From Clonostachys chloroleuca (taxonomy: Eukaryota > Ascomycota > Sordariomycetes > Hypocreales > Bionectriaceae), in NCBI GenBank assembly GCA_037952775.1, contig JBANAY010000004.1, positions 2,666,001 through 2,730,000 of the forward strand: DNA of 64,000 bases. The letters are read 5' to 3'. Positions within the stretch are counted from its first letter, which is position 1. The number at the start of each line of letters is the position of its first letter. Shown in pieces: positions 34,001 through 44,900 of the stretch. Under the pieces are notes generated by a model. That model searched no databases. It saw only the letters and a program-made list of their open reading frames with translations, and was not told the origin of the DNA. Position numbers and translations under genes: made by a program.

Positions 34001-34395
34001 TCCAGAAACAAGCGGTATTGTCCATCGCTGAACTGAAATTCGAGTACGCGATCTGTCCCGATTTGTGCAACCTTTGTCAACCTTCGAGTTTTGAGAACCT
34101 TTCGGAGCCGTGCCACAAATACGGAAGGAGCGGTGGCTGTGGTGCGCGCAAAGTCGGTCAGATGGCAGCGGAACCCAGTGTCGATAAGGAGTTGCTTCTT
34201 GTTGTCGGGTTTTGAGAACTTGAAGAGAAGGATCTTGGAGGAGAGGTCGTAGATATTGGCAAGCCGCAGAGAGACCAAGCTTTCTTGGAGCTCATGGGCA
34301 ATGACCTAGCGGGTAATTAGAGATCGGGTCACCTGGGCAGCAACCATGGCAGTGGAACCTACCTTGACGTCCAACGACGAGAATCTTTGTTTCAT
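31079..34395 (-). CDS. RQC2: Rqc2/NEMF/Tae2 ribosome quality-control protein, 3 exons
   Basis: Rqc2 binds 60S subunits stalled with peptidyl-tRNA, recruits Ltn1 and drives template-free CAT-tail addition. Minus-strand exons are 34395-34363 (11 codons), 34305-33991 and 33931-31079, about 1066 aa. The introns are 57 and 59 nt and keep frame. The start MKQRFSSLDVKVIAHEL and the following LRLANIYDLSSK and LLIDTGFRCHLTDF are diagnostic of the NFACT-N domain. Coiled-coil helices lie near 320-400. WFEKFIWFISSDGYLVIAGK to GAWWVNAEQVSK (about 525-680) is NFACT-R. A long acidic region and a KR-rich coil follow. PVCAPWNALGKFKYKVKLQP near 970-1000 is NFACT-C. The tail is a Gly/Lys/Arg-rich low-complexity stretch. 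No frame breaks. It is convergent with the annexin gene, with only 186 bases between stop codons. Confidence 0.96.
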
Positions 34396-36654
34396 GTTAA
34401 AGGCTGGACTTGACTTCCCGAGACAGATCCCAAGAATCCGGGCAGCACATAGCAGTCTGTGGAATGATGATGCTCTGCTTCCACGGCAGGCAAGCAGCCA
34501 TACCCAAAACGAGGGGCACTTTACTATGGCGGGGCACAGGCGAAAATCGCTGCTGACATCACATCACGTGGGGAGCAGTTGTCCTAGCTCTCGCTCTCCT
34601 GGCCAGGGCGCCATGTTGTCAATGCAAGAAAGCTTCCGACACGGTGTTCATCTCGGTGAGCTACGTGTACCAAACCATTGTGGTGAGATCTCGGGACGTA
34701 GATCATCGTTCATGCTCATTGACCGCCTGAGGAACGGGCTGCGTTGGCGAGCTGGGGAGCTCTATGCCTAGCTTGAATGCACGTGACTTGAGGCGTTGCA
34801 GCAACCTCGCAGGCGGTCCCCTAAATTGTCATGGATACAGAGCACTGGGGCATTGGAAGCAGAGCTTGCGTGCAGCAACGACTGATAAGCAAGACATCTC
34901 TCCATTGGCCTCTGCCCCAGCTTTGGATCCCCAGAATAAGACCCAGCGCATAACTGGGTGAGCCGATCGCAGCAACGCCGCGATCATTCATGCTGGCCAC
35001 ACACTAACAGCTCGCGCACTATGCCCAGGATTATCGACCGAGGTAAAACCTCGACCTGCCAGCAGCGCTTGAACGGTAATTGCACATGTAATAATAAACT
35101 CTGCCGATTCCCACAGCCGAGAGGACGCGCCCGTTGCTGCAAAAGCCACACCCCGTGTTCTAGTCGCGTTGGACGGAAAGAAAGGGCTGGCCCAAGCTGC
35201 GATTGGATGCTTGGGCCCACAGCAATTCAATGAGCTCCCAGGCCAAGGACGCTTGTTGTCCCAGCAACTGCGTTAGAGCGCAAGCTACCCCTGATTTTCA
35301 GCTGAGCTTGCGCCCCTGAAGCTGGGTCCCCATGTGTCAACACGAGCGGGAGAGATGGAAGCAGACGCAGGAGACGGGGGAATGAGGACGACAACAACAA
35401 GCAAGAGGAGCCGTGATCTCCCAATCTTCGCAGCCAGTGGCTAAGGGGGCGGGGAGAGGACTTGCATGGCCATTGGGCCCCAATTGGCAATCAGATTGAA
35501 TCATCATTAGCCCCGATGGCTGGGACAGGAGCTACGGCGATTGGCTCAAGAACCGGGGAAGAGCACCACAGCGCCTCATTTATCAGGTTGGACGGCTCAG
35601 AAGTTGCATGAAATACGGAAGCTCTGCCGGAGAGATCCAATGACGGCGCTCCACGACACACGCCTTGATAACCTGAGCTGAGGGCAGCCGAGGAGGTTGG
35701 GGCTGTCTTACTTCGAGGCGCCGGAGGTCGCGGCCTCCCAACCACCCCTATTACAGTGCATACAGTGTGTCAGGATGCCGCTGGGTGCGCGCGCTGTTCA
35801 GCACTTGCATTTGGCGATCATCATCAGCAGATGGGAGGGGAGCCCAGCTAGAACCAAATTGGTGGTATGGAAGCGCCTTGTCGTTGAGCAGGGCCAGGTA
35901 GAGAAGCCAATTGATCATCTGCGCCATGGATAGTAATGATGGCGTCTGAAGGCAGAGCTGTTCTTGGGCAAACGCACGGTACCACCGAAGCTGTCTGAAC
36001 AGCTGTAGCTTACGCTGCTCTGGATGAGAAGCAAGGCGGCGCCTGGTTTCACCCAGAGCCAAGACAGACACAAGCCTACCTTTGCACAACACCCTCCGCC
36101 GCCTCCTGTATGCATGTCGACCACCTCTTCGACAGCAATGTCAAGCAGGCTCACAGTGCAGACCACGCGGACCCCCATGAGGCGCTGACGGTGGGCGATT
36201 CATCACACTACTAGACGACGCCATGCATTGGTAGCGTAGCAGTGGAGCTTGGATTGGGCCGTCTAGGCCGCTTTAGACCAAAGTAAACAACAAGGGGGCC
36301 CCTGTCATCATAAACAAGATGGCCTCAGGCTTGATACAGGCACCTCCCCTGGTCTGGTCGCCCTCCCGACCGTCGCAAAACACGCCCTGGGCCAGGTCAA
36401 TGGCTACCCCAGCTTGCGCCAGTTCGCTGCCTTCAAAACCCATCCGGCCTCTCCTTTCTCTCCCCTCCAATTACTTCCCTACACATCATCAGCTCGGATT
36501 CAGACAAGCAGCAAGCAAAGAACTGGAAGAAAAGATCTAACAGAGGCCTCTCTCTTTCTTTTCTCCTTTCTTTCCCTTCGACTTTTGTTTCTTTAGGAAC
36601 AAGAGCCAGAGGATCCTTCTTGTCTTCCTTTCGTGCTCTGCTACGGAAGGTTGT
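34396..36654. other. 2.3-kb divergent region between Rqc2 and HEX1
   Basis: It should hold the Rqc2 promoter at the left and the HEX1 promoter and 5' UTR at the right. From about 36430 it is strongly pyrimidine-rich (tttctctcccctcc, ttctttctcctttc-like tracts), typical of a highly expressed fungal gene. A 73-codon frame beginning at ATG 36319 is a possible upstream ORF or noise. No other gene is seen. Confidence 0.5.
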
Positions 36655-38610
36655 ATGAGAAGATTCTCTCGCGCCAGCAAAAGTCGTCAACCTGGACTTT
36701 GAAGCCCGTGTCCCGGTCCCCTTCAGCATCTTTCCCTCCACATATCGGGACAGCGAAGCGCAGACCGCCACCGAGACCAAGACAGAGGTTGATATCAAAG
36801 TTCAGGCAGAGAAACCCGGACGGGAAGGTCAACACTCTTCTTCGTTCTCTGTCACTGCCGAACAGCCTCCTCGCCCAGAGCACCGCTACAGTGAAGAAGA
36901 GGTCCGTATCACACGTGAAGAAGAACGTCACCACCACCGTCCCGGTACTACCTTTGAGCACGAGCACCACGTCTACGAGTCGAGACGGTAAGCAAACCCT
37001 TTTCTTTCTTCCAAGTCCTTCCTCCCTGGCGCAACAATTGCGCCGCGCGCTCCAAATCCCTTGCCTCCCTCCTTCCACGCGATCCGCGGCGCCTCCTTTC
37101 CTGCTCCACCAGGAGGAGTGCAGGCGGCAAAATGCATAAGGTTATGCACCTCGAATAGCTTGGCTGCAGGGCCCCCAATTCGGCACTGTGCTGGACCGCT
37201 CAATTTGCCAGGGCTGGGGCCAACACTCATCACAACCCATAATTTCTTTTTCTGTTACGGTTGTTCACGCGTCACCGCCTGACCTGACCCCGGTTCAGGG
37301 GGGCTGGTTCCATAGCTCGGTTGTCTAAGGAACCATTCAGCTCACATCCCTACCTACTGCTTACCATACCTACCTTTCCTTCCCCTACCTTACCTACTTA
37401 CCTACCTATTGCTCAACGCAAACTGACATCAACCTTCCAGCCCTGCTGCACCTCGCACCGAGTACACAGACACCCACATCCACGTTGACGCTCGCACTCA
37501 CCCCGAGCCTTACTCCAGCCCCATTGACCTCGCTGAACGTCAGTACCGCGAGCGTTACCGTCCCTCCTACAACTCCCAGACCTACGACGCTACTGTAGAC
37601 GGCGTCGCACCTGGTCGATACCAATCCCACCACCACACTCAGGTCAACGAATACACCGTTGACTCGCGTGTGCCTGGATCCGCTCCCCGCAAGGACACCT
37701 CTCACTTCAACGAGTTCACCGTTGAAGAGCGCGTGCCCTCTGCTCCCTACAAGCAAAACACTACTCACGTCAACGAGTTCACCGTTGAGGAGCGTGTTAC
37801 TTCTGCCCCCTACAAGAACAACACCACCCACTTCAACGAGTTCACCGTCGACGCTCGCGTTCCCGGTTCTGCTCCCCGTAAAGACGTAAAGTTCTCCGAA
37901 GAAACCGTTGAACCCGCCCGCTTCTCTTCCACTCAACAAAAGTCCAAGATGGGTTACTACGACGAGGACGGTTCGTACTTTCTTGCCAATTGCCCACATA
38001 TCTACTAGTTTATGCTAATGTTTTTGTTGGAGATGCAGGTCACTACCACTCCTTCCGCCAGGGAGTTCACAAGCTGGCGGACCGCATTGCCCACCCCCGT
38101 CATGATCATGTCGAGGCTCACCATGGTCCCCGTCCCCGCCCTGGTGACTCCAGCGAGGCCTATGCCCCCAACACCGTCACCATCCCTTGCAACCACATCC
38201 GCCTGGGTGACTTCCTGATCCTCCAGGGCCGCCCCTGCCAGGTCATCCGCATCTCTACCTCCTCTGCCACTGGACAGTACCGCTACCTTGGTGTCGACCT
38301 GTTCACCAAGCAGCTCCACGAGGAGTCCTCTTTCATCTCCAACCCTGCCCCCAGCGTCGTTGTCCAGACCATGCTCGGCCCTGTCTTCAAGCAGTACCGT
38401 GTCCTCGACATCCAGGACGGCAACATCGTCGCCATGACCGAGACCGGTGATGTCAAGCAGTCCCTGGCCATCATTGACCAGTCCAACCTCCACGGCCGTC
38501 TCGCTCGTGCTTTCGAGTCCGGCCGTGGCAGCGTCCGTGTCCTCGTCCTCAACGACAACGGCCAGGAGCTCGCCGTCGACATGAAGGTTATCCACGGCTC
38601 TCGCCTGTAA
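36655..38610 (+). CDS. HEX1: HEX1 (Woronin body major protein), long isoform; 5' end uncertain
   Basis: Long-form exons end at 36987 and then cover 37441-37970 and 38039-38610. The first intron is 453 nt (GTAAGC...TTCCAG) and its phase (CG|C) joins two coding-like frames. The open frame of exon 1 begins after TGA 36656-36658 and reads FEARVPVPFSIFP..., in the same style as the repeats downstream. ATG 36655 would serve as start only if the A4 run at 36679-36682 were A3; otherwise an upstream exon is missing. The extension has Gln/His/Glu-rich disorder and four 21-residue repeats (NEFTVEERVPSAPYK type) before the HEX1 core. Long HEX1 forms made by alternative splicing are known in Trichoderma and Aspergillus. 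A length near 477 aa is only an estimate. Confidence 0.6.
37645..37896 (+). repeat. Four 63-bp coding repeats in the HEX1 N-terminal extension
   Basis: The core CAACGAATACACC or CAACGAGTTCACC recurs at 37645, 37708, 37771 and 37834, exactly 63 bp apart, with a degenerate fifth partial unit after 37897. Each unit encodes 21 residues of the pattern NEFTVxxRVPxSAPxK. The exact period and third-base differences show that the repeats are protein-coding and under length constraint. Confidence 0.9.
37949..38610 (+). CDS. HEX1: HEX1 canonical short form, Woronin body core protein
   Basis: HEX1 self-assembles into the crystalline core of the Woronin body, a peroxisome-derived organelle that plugs septal pores after wounding. 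This form starts at ATG 37949 (MGYYDEDGHYHSF, the classical HEX1 start), splices 37970 to 38039 (68-nt intron, GTTCGT donor, branch-like GCTAAT) and ends at 38610, 197 aa. A His-rich linker precedes the eIF5A-like double beta-barrel: VTIPCNHIRLGDFLILQGRP, LGVDLFTKQLHEESSF, TMLGPVFKQYRVLDIQDG and AFESGRGSVRVLVLNDNG. The C-terminal SRL is the type 1 peroxisomal targeting signal. The loop that carries the hypusine lysine in eIF5A reads STSSATGQYRYL here, without that Lys, as in other HEX1 proteins. Whether the transcript starts within the preceding intron or exon is not visible. Confidence 0.97.
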
Positions 38611-40136
38611 ACATTTTTCCTAATTCTCTTTCCCTGTTTTTTCTCAGATAAAAGCGCGTCTTAAGTACCCATAACGAGGCATCATGAATGCTCCCCGCAA
38701 GGTACCGAACAAGCGTGGCACATTTGTATTAGTCAATAAATATGTCTTGACAGGATTGGGTTTTATTTTGCGTTGGCATCTATTGTTTCCCTAGGAGATT
38801 GAACAAGTAAGCTATCTTGGGATGAGATCTGGAAATACGGAGTCTTTTGAGTAGATAACAAGCTGATTTCTGTGTACATTGGACGGAGAGGTAATGAGAA
38901 GTTGTTCCTTGGAAACTGCTGAGAATTTTCACGTGAGAATCCCAACTGGTGCTTGTGAATTGATTTCAAAGATTTGACCACAAGCGTCCATGGAGACTGC
39001 GTCAACAGTGAAATCCGATGATCCATCCGCCGGGTAAAGCAACTGGTGAAGCTATCATCTCACTCGCTCAGTATAACGCGACTAGAGGTGATGATGCGTA
39101 GACTTTGGAAGCCTGACCCCAGATGTGGCCGCAATGGATGCGCGTTCTTACTGATCTACAGTTCGAACTTGAGGTGATGCTGCCCAAGCTTACATAGTCC
39201 CCACCAGCGCCATGCACTCTCTTCGGACGCCTTGATACCACCAACGAGTGTGGTTATCAATGTTCATGGTTCTTGCCTAACTGAGTGTTCTGGTAAGGCA
39301 ACTGAATATGTAATCTTTCCATCCTGGCCGCAAGTTTGTCTAGGTCTGGCGAAGAAGTTTGTCCTTGAACATCATAGATTAGCACCCTTCACTCGTCTCA
39401 CATTCTCGTCCTACTCAGGCTTTTCACATATTACTGTATATCCAATTCTAATACACACCAAGAATACAGAGCGATATAAATTCCATGCTGTGCAATGATT
39501 AGATCGTTAGTGAAAGTGTAGTAGTGCTCTTGGTATAGGGTAGGTTCGTGACTTGGAATTTCATGGTCTCTTGATAGAGCGCGCTTATAGAATAAGGAAC
39601 GTGATATCGGATCTCATTTTATTCATATCGTATGTACCTTACCGTGCCAAACTGATTGAAATCACTCATAAATTGATATGGTTCCAGCGATATACGACCA
39701 TATTTTAAGATCAAGCTCTGTCCGAAGGTGAGATATCCCCCTCGAGGATCATCGCATAGCAAATGCTTTAAGTTTGATGTTGAGACTCGGGGGGAAGGGT
39801 GTTCCGCCATCTTGGTGCATACCTGCTCCTGGCCTGGATCGCTGTCTTGCCATCTCTTGGACTTCAAGGCTATAGTAAATGAAAGAGCCATCGCTAGGAG
39901 GGTATATAGAGAAACCAACAAGCATTCGGTATGAAGCCAGCAGCTTGAGGAGGCAAATTCACGTCTCATCAGCACGTACTCAAGCCTAAACAATGCGATA
40001 AAAGTTCGGCCGATAAGATTTTGTTTTGTTCAAGGAGGTACTCTAGCGGTTCTATTGAAAACAAACGCTCCATTGGTGGTAATTACAGTTTTTTTTTTTT
40101 TTTTTTTTTCCAAATCCTACTTCCCCCCCCCCATGT
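38611..40136. other. Convergent intergenic region, HEX1 and fumarase 3' flanks
   Basis: 1.5 kb with no supportable gene. It ends with a T21 run (40089-40109) and a C10 run (40123-40132) immediately before the fumarase stop codon on the minus strand. The left part is presumably the HEX1 3' UTR. Confidence 0.5.
40089..40109 (+). repeat. T21 homopolymer near the fumarase 3' end
   Basis: A 21-base thymine run (A21 on the gene strand) lies about 30 bases beyond the fumarase stop, followed by a C10 run at 40123-40132. It is probably simple-sequence slippage in the 3' UTR. Confidence 0.85.
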
Positions 40137-41925
40137 TTAGCCCTTGTAAGGTGAAGGACCAACCATCAGCTCGGGCTTGACAAGGGTGTCGAATTCCTCA
40201 GAGGTGAGAGCATCCAGCTCCATGGCACTCTCCTTGAGGGTGAGACCCTTCTTGTGGGCGTTCTTAGCAACCTTGCTGGCCATGTCGTAACCAATCTTGG
40301 GGTTCAGGCAGGTGACAAGCATGAGGCTATAGAGTTCAGTTAGCATCAATTCGTAAATTGACAAAATGTTCTCAACGGTTGGGGTATTGGGGTGTTTTGA
40401 CTTACGATTCCTTCATGATGCTGGAGATCTTCTCCTCATTGGCCTGCAGACCAGCAACCAAGTTCTTCTCAAACGAGCGCATGCCGTCTGCGAGCAGCCT
40501 GGAGCTGTGCAGGAGGTTGCGGATGACGAGAGGCTTGTAAACGTTGAGCTCGAACTGACCGTTCATGCCTCCGATGGTGGTGGCGACGTGGTTACCCATC
40601 ACCTGGGCGCAGACCATGGTAAGAGCCTCGCACTGGGTGGGGTTGACCTTGCCCGGCATGATGCTGCTGCCGGGCTCGTTCTCGGGGAGGATGAGCTCGC
40701 CGAGACCGCAGCGGGGGCCGCTGCCTAGGTATCGAACGTCCTGGGCAATCTTGGTGAGGGAGGCGGCCAGAGTGTTCAGGCTGCCGTGGGCCTGGACGAT
40801 GGCGTCGTGGGCAGCAAGAGCCTCGAACTTGTTGGGAGCGGTCTTGAACTCGGTGCCGGTCATCTTGGTGACCTCCTCAGCAATACCCTCGGCAAAGCCC
40901 ACGAAGGTATTGATCCCAGTACCGACAGCAGTACCGCCCTGGGCGAGAAGGCGGAGATCGGGCAGGGAGCTCTCGACACGTTTGATTCCAAACTCTAGCT
41001 GGGCGACGTAGCCGGAGAACTCCTGGGCAAGAGTGAGCGGGGTAGCATCCTGGAGATGGGTACGTCCGATCTTGATGATCTTCTTGGCCTCGAAATCGTC
41101 GACCTTGGCCTGGAGAGCATCGCGGAGGCTGCGCAGAGCAGGGAGAAGGTCGTTCTCGAGCTCAAGAACAGCAGCGATGTGCATGACAGTGGGGAAGGTG
41201 TCGTTGGAGGAGGCACTGCGGTTGACGTGGTCGTTAGGGTGGACGGGCTTCTTGCTACCCTTCACTCCGCCGAGGATCTCAATGGCACGGTTGGAGATGA
41301 CCTCGTTGGCGTTCATGTTGGACTGGGTGCCGGAGCCGGTCTGCCAGACGACAAGGGGGAAGTGGTCCAGGAGCTTGCCGTCGGCGACCTCCTGGGCAGC
41401 CTGCTGGATGGCCTTGCCAATGGTGGGGTCTGAAAGGCGACTTGTTAGCCATGCACTCTGAGGCCATGGGCCGACCTGGACTTACCAAGACCGTAGCGCA
41501 TGTTGACGGTGGCAGCAGCTCCCTTGAGGATACCAAAGGCCTTGACAATGGCGGGGGGGCATGCGGTCCTGAGGCTGGTTGATCTTGAAGTTCTCGAGAG
41601 ATCGCTCAGTCTGGGCTCCCCAGTACTTGTCGGCGGGGACCTGGACCTCGCCAAAGGCATCGCTCTCGGTTCGGGTCGAAACTGACATTTTGCCAACGGT
41701 GTTGTGGAAGCTGCGGGAGGTGGAGGGGGTTTTGGTCGAGGAAGACAGCTGGGCTCGTCGAAGGTAGATGGATGCGGGGGATTGTGTGGTCGAGGTCGAG
41801 GCCAATCGTCGCTGCAGGCACGCGGCAGCCGATGAGGAGAAGCATGTGCTGCTCGGGATGGACTGGCATGACCTCACTTGGCCGAGGCCGGCAGCTCCTG
41901 ATTTCGCCGACAAGGTTCGAAGCAT
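40137..41925 (-). CDS. FUM1: Fumarate hydratase, class II, mitochondrial/cytosolic, 3 exons, one apparent frame break
   Basis: Fumarase interconverts fumarate and malate in the TCA cycle. Minus-strand exons are 41925-41486, 41429-40406 and 40326-40137. Exon phases agree only if the G7 run at 41553-41559 is read as G6; the product is then about 550 aa. The N terminus ([19 protein letters not shown]... RRLAS... RSFHNTVGK) is Arg/Ser-rich without acids, typical of a mitochondrial presequence. A second in-frame ATG at 41688 ([15 protein letters not shown]) begins exactly at the mature enzyme and could give the cytosolic form. Signatures include [52 protein letters not shown] and the fumarase signature [11 protein letters not shown]. 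It ends [15 protein letters not shown]. Confidence 0.96.
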
Positions 41926-42480
41926 GGCTACTACTGCTGGATGGCGCTGAAAAGGGCTGGTTGGGGTAGCACCTGGGACGGCAGTTGGAGCAGATCAAAA
42001 GTGGGCTCTCTGGCAGACTCTGATGGTTTGCAACTTCTGGCTCTTCGGGCTCGCGAGGCAATTGACGTTTCTTGTCCCGCCAGAGTTCCGGACCTCGAAT
42101 AATAAATAATTAGTTGTTTAAGATTTACCAAGGTCCAGCACCCTGGCGGTGGATCTAAATAAACCGACTTCGGCTGAATTCGGCACAGCAGTTGATGCGC
42201 TATTATTTTCCGATGCTGCTACCCTAAGCTGCTGCTCCCTGGTCTCGCTCAGCCTTATTATCACGTATAATGATGGGCTCACTAGTGACTATGGGGTGTG
42301 GGATTCCTTGCTGTGACGGTGGTGGCTTGCTTGAGAATCTCGCCTTCTGCTTCGAGTAGGATGTCTTGTTGAGTTGGAACTGGAGTTACTGACCATTTGG
42401 GCGATTACCAGTGTAAGCCGGAGGAGTTTAGTTTTAGCATCTTCCTGAGGTCTTGGGTTACTTATATGTTTTAGACTTAA
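41926..42480. other. Fumarase promoter region
   Basis: No gene is seen. It should contain the fumarase promoter and 5' UTR. Open frames antisense to the presequence are spurious. Confidence 0.45.
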
Positions 42481-42489
42481 TTGAAGTTT

Positions 42490-42506
42490 TCTCTCTCTCT
42501 CTCTCT

Positions 42507-42550
<44 letters not shown>
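42490..42550 (+). repeat. (CT)n tract followed by T42 homopolymer
   Basis: About eight CT dinucleotides (42490-42508) run into an uninterrupted T run of about 42 bases (42509-42550), the longest simple run in the window. True length is uncertain. Confidence 0.9.
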
Positions 42551-42556
<6 letters not shown>

Positions 42557-44900
42557 GGTAAATTTCTTTCTTTCGAAGTTTTTTTCTGGGGGGGGATTGA
42601 TGCTTGTTGCTCGGCCTATATGGTGTTGACTCTGATGGGTTTTCTGAGAGTTTACTACCTATTTCGGGTATGACCGCCGTTGGCGTTCGTGAAAGAACAT
42701 TAGTTAGTTGCGATGTCTGCCCTCGGCCGTCCGCTCGGCTTTCCGGTCGGTACTTGCCAACCGCTTCCTCCTTTTATCCGTTAATCTCATCACCAATTGG
42801 TTCTCTCGATCTCAGCAATCCGTAATTTTCCCCAGAGCCAGCAGATGTATCGGTTGTTAGTATCTGGGGGAAGGTCCTCTCTCTAGGTCATTTCCGTGTT
42901 TCGCTTGCCATGTTTGCTTGTGGTTGTTTGTAGCAATCCTGGCCCAATAATCAAAGATGACTGGCTAATTTAAGGGGGCCAGATGGGCTCTAAACGCCAT
43001 TGAATATGATGTGGAACATGAGAATTTGAAGGAAATTAAATAATTTCCAAGTCAAAGCATGCTTCTTTGCTTGCATTTGACATAGTTGAAGACAGTCAAC
43101 AGTTATTGCGTATTTATCGGATTTATACAAAAATCGGAGACTCCAAAAGTTGAACTGTTAATTGGACGAGGCTCATCAGTTCCAGATCAGATGAAGAAGC
43201 AGGCATACATATATCCCTAACGAGATAAGAGAAAAAGAAGCCTACAAAACTTAACATAGAAAGAAAAGTCATAGAATTAGGCTTTTAAGTCATAAAGTGA
43301 TTGATAGTACGGCCATTGGATAATTTGGAGCCAGTAGGCAACCCTGATACTAGGAGATCCTACGCAGAAGCTCACAACGTCTTGTCTGAATCGCCGACTA
43401 CTTAAACTGAACTTCGATGCCCTCAATCACATACAAACCCCCCCCCCCCCCCCCTTTCAAGCTTTTGTATCGTCATTGGCAAGTTTTCGTAGGTGGAGAT
43501 GCCACTAGATCCGAAGATCATCATTGGACGAGGAATTAAGTACTAGCTTTGATATTACTATCGGACAGATTCTAAGTATTTAAGACTACCTCGTTATTCG
43601 AAGGAGAATGGATATCTGCATATGAATGAGTCATATTGTGCTAGATTCTTCTTCCTCACACAAGAATTCGAGCAAGATGCGTGAAAACGAGGATTGGCAA
43701 GATGATAAAGATCTGCTCATACTGCTTGATGATCGTTACAGCATCATGCTAGATCGAATTTATTACTTAAAGATACTACCTGCAGTGTGAAGCTAGGTGA
43801 AAGAGGGCATCTTTAATAGTCGTTCGACGAGCCGCTGTCATGACGGCAAGTGAGTCATCCGTACGAAGGTTCATAGGATTTTCCTACCGTATGACTAGAT
43901 CTTAGGCGGGCTAGGAAAGGCTATACTTTTAAGCTTTCGTATTCATTGGGTTAAGTTGTCGGGCCCTGACAGCTTTCATTGCTGTTGAACTTTATTTTCT
44001 TTCTCCTACGATACTACCTGCAAGACTTGACTTATTTGAAGGGGAAAGGAGAGCTGAGATACCCAGATTGCCACCTGTACGATCCTGGAGCCTGGTTCAA
44101 TAGCACAAGAGCGTGAACCGGGTTCAATCTTATCAATTTCTAACAGCCATGTGATTGGGACACCTAAAAGGACACAATGAGAATCCAACTTGGGTTGTAG
44201 GACATACGGCTGATATATTTCCATGGTATTCGTTGTCTTAATGTTTTGTTTCCCTCTCAACCATTCGACGAAGCTGCCCTTGTACGGTCAACAAATCTTT
44301 AAGTATAAGAAAAAACCAAGTGTGGTGCCCAATAGGTACTACATGAGTTGTTTGCTTCTGAGTCTTTTATTCTTGTATGTGAACGATACATAATATACTA
44401 GATAGACCATGCGCGTTCGTTCATCGCCGTGATCGCCCTGAAAGGTGTGTCAAGCTCAATCTGATAATGAGCGAGTTCTCAGTTTACCAGTCACCAACAT
44501 GCTATGTAAGGGCATCAAGTCCTTCCAATGTGCGGCACTTATATCGGCGGCTTATATAACTCCCCCATTCAGCTGCTCCTCTTGTAGTCTCAATACTTGG
44601 TTCATAGATACTCTACTTCTTCAATCCTGACCCTGCCCATGTTGAGTTTCCTAAAAAATCCTCTTTCAACTACGTCATGGCTGCTGTAGAGAGAGGTTGT
44701 TCCTTGTAAAAATCTTACTGAGATCGCAAGGTAGTCCCAGCCTGTACCACGCTATGTTTCTCTTTGGACTACGAGAGAACTGGGAGGATTCCGAAGCAAA
44801 AACCCACTGTTCTACCGTGTGGAGCCCGAAGGCTCATTCGAGAACCTCGTAAGATTCGAAAGTCAAATCCTCTAAGAAGAGGAGTCGAAACAGGCTGGTA
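42551..44900. other. AT-rich gene-poor tract
   Basis: This stretch looks clearly AT-richer than its surroundings and has no open frame above about 85 codons on either strand. It contains a C17 run (43438-43454). GATACTACCTGCA appears twice (about 43773 and 44011), and CTTTCGTATTCATTGGG near 43930 resembles a stretch near 43462. These may be remnants of an eroded repeat, but no transposon domain or terminal repeat can be recognised. Mutated (RIP-like) DNA is one possible reading. Confidence 0.4.
43438..43454 (+). repeat. C17 homopolymer
   Basis: A 17-base cytosine run in the AT-rich intergenic tract. No function is suggested. Confidence 0.9.

Noticed and set aside
36319..36540. 73-codon frame upstream of HEX1 as a protein gene
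   Set aside because: No family features; it is at most an upstream ORF in the HEX1 leader.
37406..38595. Two ~197-aa open frames antisense to HEX1
   Set aside because: The sense strand encodes unmistakable HEX1 and its repeats; the antisense frames are Val/Gly-rich mirrors.
44105..44130. GGGTTCAATC resembling a tRNA B box
   Set aside because: No matching A box, acceptor stem or anticodon arm is found upstream.
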